Source: Blastopirellula retiformator (GTDB taxonomy: Bacteria; Planctomycetota; Planctomycetia; Pirellulales; Pirellulaceae). From it: 64,000 bases of DNA. This document shows positions 11,666-21,600 of the stretch, in pieces. The translations under genes were made by a program, and so were the position numbers. How positions within the stretch are numbered: position 1 is the first letter of the stretch; the number at the start of each line of letters is the position of its first letter. The notes beneath the pieces are model-generated. The model was not told the DNA's origin, made no database searches, and worked only from the letters and a program-made list of their open reading frames with translations. The stretch covers positions 682,894-746,893 of the forward strand of contig NZ_SJPF01000004.1 of the NCBI RefSeq assembly GCF_007859755.1, given 5' to 3'.

Positions 11666-12736
11666 ATGGCGAGGCTAGGACACAAGGCGGCTGCAATGGC
11701 CGCCGTAATGGCGATCGGATGCATGTCGACCACGGCCCAGGCCGGTTGGCATGGATGGTGGGGCGGTTCGAGCGGCGGAAGCTCGGGCACGTGGGGCGGA
11801 AGCTCCGGCAGCTGGGGTTCCAGCGGCGGCTACTATTCCAGCGGCGGAAGCTCGGGAAGCTCGGGCGGTTCCAGCGGCTATTACTCGAGCGGCGGAAGCT
11901 CGGGCGGTTCCAGCGGTTACTACTCGAGCGGTGGAAGCTCGGGCAGCAGCGGCGGCGGCTTGATCAGCCGTCTGATCGACCATCACCGCGCCAAGAAGTA
12001 CTATCGCAGCCACTACTCGAGCGGCGGTAGCTCGGGCGGATCGAGCGGTTACTATTCGAGCGGCGGTAGCTCGGGCGGAAGTTCGGGCGGCAGCTCGGGC
12101 GCCTATGGCGGTAGCTACTACTACGAAGCTCCGGCCACCCCCGCTACGCCGGCCACTCCGGCTCCGGCTGACTCGATGACGCCGTCGACGATGACCAGCG
12201 TCCAAAGCAACGCCGTCATCAACGTCAACGTTCCGGCCGAAACCAAGATCTTCGTCAATGGCAAAGCCACGACGAGCGAAGGTCTGAGCCGTCGTTTCGT
12301 TTCGCGTAACCTGATGCCGGGCTTCAAGTACGTCTATCAACTGCGTGCCGAGAGCATGGTCGATGGCAAGAAAGTGGTCGAAACCAAAGAAGTTCAACTG
12401 GGCGGCGGCGACTCGGCCAACGTCTCGTTCGAGTTCAATGGTTCGGGTGAAGAACAGGTCGCTAGCGATCCGGTCGACACCAAGTTGACCCTGCACGTTC
12501 CCGCCAACGCCAAAGTGACGCTGGCTGGTAACGACACCGCCTCGACGGGCGAAACTCGCACCTACAACACCAGCACCCTGAAGCAGGGAGACGTGTGGAA
12601 CAACTACACGATCCTGGTGACCGTTAACAAGAACGGCCGCGACATCACCAAAGAGAAGGTGATCAACCTGGCCGCCGGCGACGATCGCAACATCTCGTTC
12701 GACTTCGACGCGACCGAACTGGCCTCGGCCAACTAA
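11666..12736 (+). CDS. TIGR03000 domain protein with Gly/Ser-rich repeats
   Basis: 356 residues. A signal peptide (to about residue 26) is followed by a very Gly/Ser/Tyr-rich region (about 27-155) made of SSGGSSGYYSSGG-like units, interrupted by one basic segment (RLIDHHRAKKYYRSHY). After a Pro/Ala/Thr linker come two TIGR03000 modules at about 185-260 and 275-350 (INVNVPAETKIFVNG..., LTLHVPANAKVTLAG...). TIGR03000 is a planctomycete-specific domain of unknown function, usually in tandem at the C-terminus. AGGAGAT upstream supports the start. A strong terminator follows. Probably an abundant exported or cell-envelope protein. Confidence 0.88.
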   Translation: MARLGHKAAAMAAVMAIGCMSTTAQAGWHGWWGGSSGGSSGTWGGSSGSWGSSGGYYSSGGSSGSSGGSSGYYSSGGSSGGSSGYYSSGGSSGSSGGGLISRLIDHHRAKKYYRSHYSSGGSSGGSSGYYSSGGSSGGSSGGSSGAYGGSYYYEAPATPATPATPAPADSMTPSTMTSVQSNAVINVNVPAETKIFVNGKATTSEGLSRRFVSRNLMPGFKYVYQLRAESMVDGKKVVETKEVQLGGGDSANVSFEFNGSGEEQVASDPVDTKLTLHVPANAKVTLAGNDTASTGETRTYNTSTLKQGDVWNNYTILVTVNKNGRDITKEKVINLAAGDDRNISFDFDATELASAN

Positions 12737-12771
12737 GCGATTCGACTCGCTGACAATCGGTTTAAACCATA

Positions 12772-12813
12772 AGACCCTCGCATCCGGACTTTCCGCTGCG
12801 AGGGTCTCTTTTT
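12772..12813 (+). terminator. Rho-independent terminator after the TIGR03000 gene
   Basis: Eleven-base perfect stem AGACCCTCGCA / TGCGAGGGTCT with a 14-base loop followed by CTTTTTG, 35 bases after the stop codon. Confidence 0.9.
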
Positions 12814-12905
12814 GCGCGCAGCGGGATAATCGGCCGCACCTGGTCGATAACTGGGGGTGTCAAAACCTTGTATTTGCACCCGTATTTAACGTCGAATCGT
12901 TCGCC

Positions 12906-13682
12906 ATGGCGAAGCCCCGCAGAAGTCTCCAGCCGCCCGTCGCTCCCCAGCCGAGCCTCTCGGCCAGTGCTCAGGAGCCCGAGCCCAAACCGCAGCCGCG
13001 GATCATCTGGAGCGGCGCCGTGCGGGGCTGGGTCAGCGTCTTAATCTTGATCCATGTGACGGCGTTGTTCGTCGGACCTTGGGCTTCTCCGCCGCCATCC
13101 AGCTACTTGTCGCAACAAGTCGAGCGGCTTTACGAACCCTATCTGCGGACCGTCTTCCTGAAGGACCATGGCTATCGCTTCTTCGCGCCCAACCCCGGCG
13201 CCAGTCACCTGGTTCGGTACGAACTGTTGGACGCCGAGGGGAACAAGATCGGGGAAGGGCGGTTTCCCAATCTCGATGTTCATTGGCCGCGTCTGCTATA
13301 CCATCGCCATTTCATGATCAGCGAATCGCTGAACAACGTTACCAGCATTCCGGCCGAAGCGCCGGCCGATGACGCTCCGGCGGATGTGAAGGCGGGTTAC
13401 CAGAATGCGGTTCGACTGCGCGACGCTTACTTTGAATCGATCGCCCGCTATCTGGCCTACGAACATGACGTTCCCCAAGTGAAGCTGGTGCTGATCGAAC
13501 ATGGCATCCCGCATCCGCTGGATGTCGCCGAAGGCATGTCGCTGTCCGATCCGTCGCTCTACCGAGAACGAGAAGTGGGCGTCTATCAGCGCGACGACTT
13601 GCTGTTGAAGCCGGTCGCCCCGAAGCCTACCGAGATTCCCGCCACGATCGCGGCTCCGCCGCAAGAGGCTGAAGAGATATGA
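12906..13682 (+). CDS. Membrane-anchored hypothetical protein, partner of HTTM protein
   Basis: 258 residues with a Pro-rich N-terminus and one membrane segment at about 38-60 (GWVSVLILIHVTALFVGPWA), followed by a soluble part (FFAPNPGASHLVRYELLDAEG). I recognise no catalytic family. Its stop overlaps the start of the HTTM gene by four bases (ATGA), so the two are almost certainly translated together and may work as a pair in the membrane. Confidence 0.75.
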   Translation: MAKPRRSLQPPVAPQPSLSASAQEPEPKPQPRIIWSGAVRGWVSVLILIHVTALFVGPWASPPPSSYLSQQVERLYEPYLRTVFLKDHGYRFFAPNPGASHLVRYELLDAEGNKIGEGRFPNLDVHWPRLLYHRHFMISESLNNVTSIPAEAPADDAPADVKAGYQNAVRLRDAYFESIARYLAYEHDVPQVKLVLIEHGIPHPLDVAEGMSLSDPSLYREREVGVYQRDDLLLKPVAPKPTEIPATIAAPPQEAEEI

Positions 13683-14623
13683 TTCGCCAGTACCTGCAGG
13701 AACTGTATCGCGGCGTTGTTGGCGGCTGGAATCGCTTCTGGTTTACGCCCACCGATCCCGCCACGCTCGGCGTCATCCGCATCCTAGGCGGCGCGATGAT
13801 CTTTTACACGCACCTGGTCTGGTCAATCGACCTGGTTGGCTTCATGGGCGCGAGCGGGCGTTTCTCGGCCGACCTGACCAGCCGCATGCAGGGACAAAGT
13901 CCCTTCGCGTGGAGCTACTTGCCGTTGATCGACGATTCGCCGGCCCTACTGTGGACGGCTCATATCATCGCGCTGGTGATCCTGGCGATGTTTATGGTCG
14001 GTTTCAAAACGCGAATCACCGGCGTGCTGACGTTCATCATCACGATGAGCTACGTCCATCGTGCGCCTGGCGCGTTGTTTGGCCTGGATCAGGTCAACGG
14101 GATGCTCGCGACCTATCTGATGCTGGGAGCGGCCGGCGAAGCGTATAGCGTCGACCATTGGCTGAAGCGGAAACGAAACGTCCGGATGGACGGCCCGCGC
14201 GAGAGCACGATCGCCAACATCTCGATCCGCCTGATCCAGATCCACATGTGCATCATCTACCTGTTCGCCGGGCTCAGTAAACTGGGGGGCGAAACGTGGT
14301 GGGACGGTTCGGCGATGTGGGGCGCGGTGGCCAACTCCGAGTATCAATCGCTCGACATGACCTGGCTGGCCGCCTATCCGATCTTGATCAACCTGCTGAC
14401 GCAGATCAGTCTGGCCTGGGAAATCTCTTATACGGCGCTCGTCTGGCCGCGGCTGACCCGTCCGCTGGTCATCGGCATGGCGATTCCGCTTCACCTGGGC
14501 ATCGCCGTCGCGATGGGGATGATCACGTTTGGCCTGGCGATGTTGATCGCCAACATGGCGTTTATCTCGCCGTGGATCATTCGTCGCATCGAAGCGGCGA
14601 TTGCCGAGCGGCTCGCAAAATAA
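13679..14623 (+). CDS. HTTM (horizontally transferred transmembrane) domain protein
   Basis: 314 residues with several hydrophobic segments. The N-terminal DPATLGVIRILGGAMIFYTH and the later FAGLSKLGGETWWDGSA are typical of HTTM proteins, the family related to vitamin K-dependent gamma-carboxylase; a carboxylase activity is not implied. It is translationally coupled to the preceding gene by ATGA. The final codons and stop (CTC GCA AAA TAA) are identical to the interior of the dispersed repeat, so the insertion supplied the end of this protein. Confidence 0.85.
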   Translation: MIRQYLQELYRGVVGGWNRFWFTPTDPATLGVIRILGGAMIFYTHLVWSIDLVGFMGASGRFSADLTSRMQGQSPFAWSYLPLIDDSPALLWTAHIIALVILAMFMVGFKTRITGVLTFIITMSYVHRAPGALFGLDQVNGMLATYLMLGAAGEAYSVDHWLKRKRNVRMDGPRESTIANISIRLIQIHMCIIYLFAGLSKLGGETWWDGSAMWGAVANSEYQSLDMTWLAAYPILINLLTQISLAWEISYTALVWPRLTRPLVIGMAIPLHLGIAVAMGMITFGLAMLIANMAFISPWIIRRIEAAIAERLAK

Positions 14624-14697
14624 CGACTTACGTCGTTATTTTGGGATCGCAACCGTGCGATCACGCAGTCCGTCGAGAAAATCAACGGACTGCTAGC
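14609..14697 (+). repeat. Dispersed four-hairpin repeat, copy B (right half)
   Basis: Starts at GCGGCTCGCAAAATAACGACTTACG and contains the second, third and last hairpins of the family; the left 65 bases are absent. The start overlaps the stop codon of the HTTM gene. It lies between two genes of the same direction. Confidence 0.85.
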
Positions 14698-14843
14698 TAG
14701 CAGCGATCCCTGCCAGCACGCGTCGGCAAATTTTGGCTAATCGTTAAAGTTCGCCACGCGAAGTGCCGATGCCTGAAGATATGCCGGTGAAAGGGAAGGA
14801 ACCCTCGCTAGCAGCACCGCGCTCCAGGGAAGGATCGACGCAC

Positions 14844-15353
14844 ATGCAAACCGAATCGAGACGACTACCGCTATTCACGTTTCCCGTTCTGGCGATCTTG
14901 CTGGTCGGCAGCGGCTGCAGCGGAGTGCCGTTGGCCCCTCAGGCGGAACCGGAAGTCGCCCAGCAGGCGCAACAAGGTCCGCAATACATCGTCGAGCTTC
15001 TGGACGAGAACCATCGCGGCGAAACGAAGAAGTTGCCGCTGACGCCCGGCGCCACGGTGCAAACCGCGATCGACGCTTCCCAGGCTCGCAAGAAGTTCAG
15101 CCGGTTCCACGTCGCCGTGTCGCGACTGCCTGCCTATCCCGGGGCGCCGCCGCAAAAACTTGTCTCTGGCTATGACCACGTCGGCAAGCAGGTTCCGATG
15201 GAATACGACTACTCGCTCCGTCCTGGCGACCGCGTCGTGATCTTGAAGGATACCGCCAACTCGATGGACGACATGTTCGGCTCGATCCTCAATCCGCTGC
15301 GCACCGCGGCGGGCACCCCGACTGTCGGCTCGAACCCGCTGCAATACGACTAG
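14844..15353 (+). CDS. Putative lipoprotein with SLBB/ubiquitin-like fold features
   Basis: About 169 residues. I prefer the ATG at 14844 (GGAAGGA about 9 bases upstream) over 14763 because a signal peptide starts there and reaches a possible lipidation cysteine (ILLVGSGCSG; the -3 residue is not ideal). The middle part (YIVELLDENHRGETKKLPL...) and the ending DYSLRPGDRVVILKDT resemble the ligand-binding SLBB-type motif of polysaccharide export proteins, but the resemblance is short. The function is unknown. Confidence 0.7.
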   Translation: MQTESRRLPLFTFPVLAILLVGSGCSGVPLAPQAEPEVAQQAQQGPQYIVELLDENHRGETKKLPLTPGATVQTAIDASQARKKFSRFHVAVSRLPAYPGAPPQKLVSGYDHVGKQVPMEYDYSLRPGDRVVILKDTANSMDDMFGSILNPLRTAAGTPTVGSNPLQYD

Positions 15354-15379
15354 GCGAAGATCACCAGGCGTTCGCGTCG

Positions 15380-17047
15380 CTACTCGGCGACGCGCCACCG
15401 CCGATTAAAGAGCCAGGTCATCGAGCAAAAGAGGACCAGGTTCAATAGCACCGTGAAAGCGGCGTAGTAGCCAAACTTCGGCCAGCTTCCGAGGATCGTC
15501 TCTCCCTGGTCCCCGACCTGAAAATTCATCGGCACATTCCAAGTCGCCGCAAAGGGGCTCATGATCGTGAACCGATCGGCCCAGTTCACGATCGCTTCGT
15601 TGGTGACGATCACTTCTGCCGGTGCGTCAGGCGGCGTATGTCCAAACGCCAGGTCGGCGAAATAGGCGAACGCCAGCGGCCCGGCGAACATCACGATGAT
15701 CACCAGATAGGTCGTCATCAAGCTATGCGCCGTCTTCCGAAAGTTGACCGAGGCGAATAGCGCCAACATCGACGTTGTAAAACAGGTTAGCGCGATCACC
15801 AGCAGATAGCCGAGCACCGACGTGAAGTTCTCCCAATAGTGCGAAACCATCACGCAGGCCAACAACAGCGGCCACAATAGGAACGCGGTCAACACCGTCG
15901 AAACGCGTAAGCCGGCCAGCAACTTGCCCGAGAGAATCTGCCACGGCGAGATCTCGGTCGTCAGCAGCAGATCGAGCGTCTGGCGTTCTCGTTCCGACGT
16001 AATGCTGCCGGCCGAAAAGACCGGACCAACCAGCATGTTGAACAGCACGACGTACGAAATGTAATACGGCGCATTGTGCGGCCAGATGTACAGGCAGATC
16101 GCCATCAACGGGATAGCCAAAACCATGCTGACCTGGATCACCACCCGCAGCATTAACGTGCCTTGGGCGAAGATCTCGCTGTGGATCTCTTTCTCGTAGA
16201 CCGGGTTGGCGCTGTCTTCGAGCAGCTTGGTTCGTTTCGGCGGGGCGAACAGACGATCGGGGAACTGATCGCGCTGAATCACCAGCCCGACCGCTTCTTC
16301 CGCTTCTTTATCGAGGTCGACGACCTCGCCCCCTTCGCTGCCAACATCCGGCGGATAGAGCAAGCGGCGCGACGTGACCGCAAACAAGATCGAGCAAATC
16401 AGCGCCGAGGCGATCGGAACCAACGACAGCAGCACCACCAGACGCGCGGCGCCTTGTCCCTGAAACGATTGCCAGAACATCGCGCCGACCAGGGCGATTG
16501 GCAGAATAATCAGGTACGAAACGACCAGCGACGAAGCGGTCCGCTGGAAATAGCTGCTACAGGCGATGCTGATCATGCCGAACGTCGCCACCGCTACCAT
16601 CAACAGAAAATAGGCGGCGATCACTTCGTACAGCGACACGCCTCCCAGCGGCAAACATAACAGCACGATCGGCAGCGAGGTAAATATCAACAGCGCCAAG
16701 TGAGCCAACGACGCCATCAACTTGCCGACGACGATCGCCCCCGGCTTCAGCGGACTGGCGAGCAGCATCTCGTACGTCTTGCGCTCTTTCTCGCCGGTCA
16801 AAGTCCCGGCGGCGAAACTGGGCGCCATCATCGACGCCAGGATGAATTCGCCCAGAAAGAAGAGATTGAACAGCTTCTGCGCTTCGGCTCGATTGCCTTC
16901 CGGGTCCCAACGTTCGACCTGCGGCCAAGCGGCATAGACGACGCCGGCCAGCAGAACGTGAAACAGGAACAAGAGCACGAACGAGCGAACCGTTCGCAAA
17001 TTGACCAACAATTCCCGCTGCAGCACGGGATTTTCAACGAGGTACAT
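15380..17047 (-). CDS. ABC-2 type transporter permease, two fused halves
   Basis: 555 residues with about twelve membrane segments in two similar halves. Each half shows the short cytoplasmic motif of ABC-2 permeases after the first segment: TLTGEKERKTYEMLLASPLKPGAI-type near residue 80 and SITSERERQTLDLLLTTEIS in the second half. Such proteins form the membrane part of export ABC transporters. No ATPase gene is adjacent, so the partner must lie elsewhere, possibly upstream beyond a gap of 350 bases. The substrate cannot be inferred. Confidence 0.86.
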   Translation of the reverse strand: MYLVENPVLQRELLVNLRTVRSFVLLFLFHVLLAGVVYAAWPQVERWDPEGNRAEAQKLFNLFFLGEFILASMMAPSFAAGTLTGEKERKTYEMLLASPLKPGAIVVGKLMASLAHLALLIFTSLPIVLLCLPLGGVSLYEVIAAYFLLMVAVATFGMISIACSSYFQRTASSLVVSYLIILPIALVGAMFWQSFQGQGAARLVVLLSLVPIASALICSILFAVTSRRLLYPPDVGSEGGEVVDLDKEAEEAVGLVIQRDQFPDRLFAPPKRTKLLEDSANPVYEKEIHSEIFAQGTLMLRVVIQVSMVLAIPLMAICLYIWPHNAPYYISYVVLFNMLVGPVFSAGSITSERERQTLDLLLTTEISPWQILSGKLLAGLRVSTVLTAFLLWPLLLACVMVSHYWENFTSVLGYLLVIALTCFTTSMLALFASVNFRKTAHSLMTTYLVIIVMFAGPLAFAYFADLAFGHTPPDAPAEVIVTNEAIVNWADRFTIMSPFAATWNVPMNFQVGDQGETILGSWPKFGYYAAFTVLLNLVLFCSMTWLFNRRWRVAE

Positions 17048-17393
17048 CCAGGCGTTCGCTCCGTCCGCGGTCGCTTAATAAAGAATCTGGCGTCATTGTA
17101 AGCAGTCGTGCGCCACTACGCCCACCACTTTGTTGATGGAACCGCCCAGAAGAAGCAACTTATTGAGATTGAATTGCGAATTTCGGCACTCTGCGCCTGG
17201 GCGCAAATGAGACAGGTTATCTTTTGGAAGAAAAGTAAGCTCCTACGCCATATAGACTTAGTCGCACGTCGACAGCCGCCGAAAGAACGCTAGGATTAAG
17301 GTAGAAGTTGAGACTAACCGCGAGCCAAAGGGCGTCGGAAACCTGCCGACGCCTGCCGCCAGCATGACATACGCCTCGTAAGGAGATTCCATC
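17048..17393. other. Intergenic region upstream of the ferritin-like gene
   Basis: No convincing gene. It must hold the divergent promoters of the ABC permease and the ferritin-like gene. An AAATGAGACAGG half-site around 17206-17217 resembles the GAGAC motifs near 18239 and 62588. Confidence 0.5.
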
Positions 17394-17849
17394 ATGGACC
17401 AAGCCGTCATCGACAAGCTGAATGACATTCTGCGGCACGAATGGACCGGCGTCGCCCAATATTCGCAAGCTGGTTTCGTTGTGACCGGCCTGATGCGGGA
17501 AGTTTACTCCGACATGTTCCTGGACAGCGCCAAGGAATCGTTCGGCCACGCTAAGAAGATCGGGCAGAAGATTTCGGCCCTGGGCGGCGTGCCGACCGTC
17601 GAACGGAACCCGGTCAAGCAATCGACCGACCTGGTCGAGCTGCTCGAAATCGGCCTCGAATTCGAGTCGAAAGCGGTCGCCCTGTACACCGAAGTGCTGA
17701 AGATGGTCGACGGCAAGAATCGCCCGTTGGTGATCTTGCTCGAAGACATCCTGCTGGAAGAGCAGGAGGGAGTCGACCACATCTCGCTGATCCTAAAGGA
17801 TCACGCCGGATCGGCCGTCAGCGGCAAATCGTCGAGCAAGGTTGGCTAG
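17394..17849 (+). CDS. Ferritin-like / bacterioferritin-like protein
   Basis: 151 residues predicted as a four-helix bundle of the ferritin-like superfamily (iron storage or diiron chemistry). AAGGAG stands about 10 bases before the ATG. Candidate metal-binding residues by eye: E16 (HEWTGVAQY), E48/H52 (AKESFGHAKK), E91 (FESKAV), E122-E125 and H129 (LEEQEGVDH). In bacterioferritins the ligands form ExxH pairs; here the first pair is E-x3-H and a Gly seems to stand where the second His is expected, so the ferroxidase site may be atypical. It has no operon partners. Confidence 0.83.
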   Translation: MDQAVIDKLNDILRHEWTGVAQYSQAGFVVTGLMREVYSDMFLDSAKESFGHAKKIGQKISALGGVPTVERNPVKQSTDLVELLEIGLEFESKAVALYTEVLKMVDGKNRPLVILLEDILLEEQEGVDHISLILKDHAGSAVSGKSSSKVG

Positions 17850-17870
17850 GATCGCGATTCGGCCAAGAAA

Positions 17871-18197
17871 CTAGGCCGATTCCGCTCGCCAGACCTTCAA
17901 ATGAGACGCAAAAACGTCGGATCGCTCGCCAGCGATTCGGCGTTCTTTTTTGGCTTCGGCCACCATTTGGGGCATGGCGCCGGCTTCCCCCAACGCCTGA
18001 CGCATCGGCGCCAGTTGATCGACGGCCAGACGAACGCTCGATTGGGTGAACCAACCGACCCGTTCTCCCCCCCACGATTGCTGACGCACTTCGACGTGGC
18101 TTTCCCCCGTTTCGGCGGTGCAAATAACAATCGCGGTCCGCTCTCCGTCCGTAGAGGCGTAGACAGTATTGACCGTAAATTCTTGAGCGATCTGCAT
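17871..18197 (-). CDS. Hypothetical protein, 108 residues
   Basis: Not recognised. A soluble, charged 108-residue protein with a predicted beta-rich N-terminal half (TVYASTDGERTAIVICTAE) and helical C-terminal half. Its end is 21 bases from the convergent ferritin-like gene. A perfect ATGAGAC-TCT-GTCTCAT palindrome lies 41 bases before its start and could be an operator. No long competing frame exists; base composition is like neighbouring genes. Confidence 0.6.
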   Translation of the reverse strand: MQIAQEFTVNTVYASTDGERTAIVICTAETGESHVEVRQQSWGGERVGWFTQSSVRLAVDQLAPMRQALGEAGAMPQMVAEAKKERRIAGERSDVFASHLKVWRAESA

Positions 18198-18238
18198 CGG
18201 GGATTCGCAATGGGGAAGAAGACGGTGCTTTGGAGAAA

Positions 18239-18255
18239 ATGAGACTCTGTCTCAT
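18239..18255. promoter_or_regulatory. Palindrome ATGAGAC-N3-GTCTCAT, candidate operator
   Basis: Perfect 7-base inverted repeat with a 3-base centre, 41 bases upstream of the 108-residue gene. A GAGAC-N1-GTCTC inverted repeat also occurs in front of the Fur-family gene. The half-site is the same but the spacing differs, so a shared regulator is only a guess. Confidence 0.4.
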
Positions 18256-18414
18256 GTGCACTGCAATTATCGAGTCACCGCAGCCCAATGTCAAGCGCAA
18301 ACGATTCAGGGCTGTAGGATTCTGTTACGACAACCGGTACGTCGCGACCCGAGCGCGCAGAGATGCTTTAATTTTAGGCAAATTCCGCCCCCAACGTTTT
18401 GCCCGGTGCTAACT

Positions 18415-18569
18415 TAGCAGTCCGTTGATTTTCTCGACGGACTGCGTGATCGCACGGATGCGATCCCAAAATAGCGACGTAAGTCGTTATTTTGGGAGCC
18501 GCGAAGAGCTACGCTCTGAGCCTGGCGAGGTTGAAAAATGCCACGATGGCATTTTTCAACAGGCAGTTA
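18415..18569 (-). repeat. Dispersed four-hairpin repeat, copy C
   Basis: Full-length copy in reverse orientation. It is the only copy between divergent genes. The second hairpin is followed by GGGAGCCGCGAAGAGC instead of GCGAGCCGCGAAGAGC. Confidence 0.9.
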
Positions 18570-18675
18570 GAGCAAAATTATACGCGGGCCCGAGATTTGC
18601 TCGGTAGTATCCGCATAATCCCGTTTATCCGACTAGCGACAAAAGCAAAGCCGCACGCAAAAGGCAACTTAGAAG

Positions 18676-21600
18676 ATGGCGATTCTGACCGCGCTGCATC
18701 ATTCGACTTACTACAAATATGACCGCCACATCGGGATGGGAGCACAAACGATCCGCTTGCGTCCAGCCCCACACTGTCGCACGCCGATCCACAGCTACTC
18801 GCTGAAGATCAGTCCGTCGAACCACTTCGTGAACTGGCAACAAGATCCGTTCGGCAACTTCGTGGCTCGCGTCGTCTTTCAGGAGCCGATCGATCACTTC
18901 CGCGTCGACGTCGACCTGATCTCCGAGATGACGGTCATCAACCCGTTCGACTTTTTCGTTGCGCCGGAGGCCGAGTATTTCCCGTTCACCTACGAAGGTC
19001 CGCTGAAGGTCGACCTGCTGCCGTTCCTAGAAAAGGAATCGCCCGGTCCTCTCTTTGACGAGTTCGTCGCTTCGATCGATCGTACGAAGCGGAAGACGAT
19101 TGACTTCGTCGTCGATTTGAACCGCCGCGTTCACGAAGAAATCAACTACGAGATCCGGATGGAGCCGGGCGTCCAGACGCCGGAACAGTCCCTCTCGCTG
19201 AAGCGCGGCTCGTGCCGCGACTCGGCCTGGCTGCTGGTACAAACGCTGCGGCACCTAGGCCTGGCGGCGCGGTTCGCCTCGGGCTATATCATTCAGCTGA
19301 AGCCTGACGTGAAGTCGCTCGACGGTCCCTCGGGCAGCGAGTACGACTTCACCGACTTGCACGCGTGGGCCGAAGTCTTTTTGCCGGGCGCCGGTTGGAT
19401 CGGGCTCGACGCCACGTCAGGCTTGCTTGCCAGCGAAGGACATATTCCGCTCGCTTGCACTCCCTCGCCGATTACCGCGGCGCCGATCGATGGCGGCCAC
19501 GAACCGTGCGAAAACGTCGAGTTCAGCTTCGGCATGAACGTTTCCCGCTTCTGGGAAGATCCGCGGGTCACCAAGCCGTACGCCGACGAGGAATGGGACA
19601 AGATCTACGCCCTGGGCAACGAGGTCGATCAACGCCTCGAAAAAGCGGACGTCAAAATGACGATGGGTGGCGAGCCGACTTTCGTCTCCATCGATGACAT
19701 GGAAGGGGACGAGTGGAACACGACCGCCGTCGGTCCAACCAAGCGACGCTTGGCCGACGACATGATGCGACGGATGTACAACCGATTCGCTCCCGGCGGT
19801 TTGCTGCACTACGGCCAGGGCAAATGGTATCCCGGCGAACAGCTTCCCCGTTGGGCCTTCCGCTGTTATTGGCGCGAAGATGGTCAACCGATCTGGGAAA
19901 ACCCGGAACTATTTGCGATCGACCACATCGACTACGGCCACACCGCCGACGTCGCCAAAGAGTTTGGCGTGATCCTGGCCGACAAGTTGCAGGTCAATCC
20001 GCAGCACGTGAGCTTCGCCTACGAAGACGCCTATTACTACGCGTGGCGCGAACGCCGCATGCCGGCCAACGTCAATCCGTATGATTCCAAGATCGACGAC
20101 AAAGAAGAGCGAGCCCGCATTGCCCGCGTCTTTGAGCATGGTCTGTCCAATCCGGTCGGCGTGATCTTGCCGGTGCAATACGCCTGGTGGGAACAAGAGC
20201 CGCAATGGAAGAGCGGCGAGTGGGTTGTTCGCAGCGATGAATTGTTCCTGATCCCCGGCGACTCGGCGATGGGTTTGCGATTGCCGCTCGACTCGCTGAT
20301 TTGGGAAACCAAGAACGAACGCTCGGTCCTCTTTCCGCTCGACCCGCTGGCGGAACGCACGCCGCTGATGTCGTACGAGGAACTGGTCGCACGTCGCAGC
20401 AGCGGTATGGAACTGCTGACTGGCGCTACGCAAGGAACCGCCTACGCCCGTCACCAAGCCAACGGCGGCTTCGGCAACAGCCCCCGTCCGGGTCAGGGGA
20501 TCCACGGGCAGTCGCTCACCGGGCGTCCCGAATCGGGCGATCGCAATGGGCAGCAAGGTCATAGCTGGTCCGATACCAACTACAACTCGTCGGTTATCCG
20601 GACGGCGCTCTGCATCGAAGCCCGCGAAGGGCGGCTGCATATCTTCTGCCCGCCGGTGGATCGCATCGAGGCCTACCTTGACCTGATGGCCGCGGTCGAG
20701 ATGACCGCCAAAGAAATGAACGTGCCGGTCGTGATCGAAGGCTACCTGCCGCCGCACGACGATCGAGTGAACCACTTCAGCATCACTCCCGACCCAGGCG
20801 TGATCGAAGTCAACGTCCATCCGGCGCACAATTGGAATCAACTGTGCGAGATCACCAATGGCGTTTATGAAGACGCCCATTACTCGCGTCTAGGAACCGA
20901 AAAGTTCAATCAGGATGGTCGCCACACCGGCACCGGCGGCGGCAACCACGTCGTGATGGGCGGTCCGACGCCTGGCGAAAGCCCGTTTCTGAAGCGTCCC
21001 GACCTGCTCCGCAGCTTGGTCGCTTACTGGCACAACCATCCGTCGCTGTCGTACTTGTTCAGCGGTTCGTTTATCGGCCCCACCAGTCAGGCGCCGCGCG
21101 TTGACGAAGGTCGTCGCGACTCGATCTACGAACTACAGATCGCGTTTGAGCAGATTCCAGAAAACGGCGACTGTCCTCCCTGGCTGGTCGACCGCATCTT
21201 CCGCAATCTGTTGACCGACATGACCGGCAACACGCACCGGTCCGAGTTCTGCATCGACAAGCTCTTCTCGCCCGACGGCAGCGCCGGTCGCCGCGGCTTG
21301 CTCGAGTTCCGGGCGTTTGAAATGCCCCCGCACGCTCGCATGAGCCTGACGCAGCAACTGTTGCTGCGGTCGCTGGTTGCCCGCTTCCTGGAAGATCCGT
21401 ACCGCGCGCCGCTGGTTGGCTGGGACACGACATTGCACGATCGCTTCATGCTCCCCCATTTCGTGTGGCAAGACTTTGAAGATGTCATTTCGGAAACGAA
21501 TCAGCACGACTTCCCGCTGAAGCAGGAATGGTTCGCTCCCCACTTTGAGTTCAAATTCCCCAAGATTGGCGAGTTTTCGCAACGTGGCGTCCAAGTCGAG

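Larger units (their letters stand above)
18198..18675. other. Divergent intergenic region holding repeat copy C
   Basis: No gene seen. It contains the palindrome at 18239, repeat copy C and the promoter region of the transglutaminase operon. Confidence 0.6.

Noticed and set aside
17108-17293. 61-codon frame upstream of the ferritin-like gene
   Set aside because: No ribosome site and no coding character; treated as intergenic.
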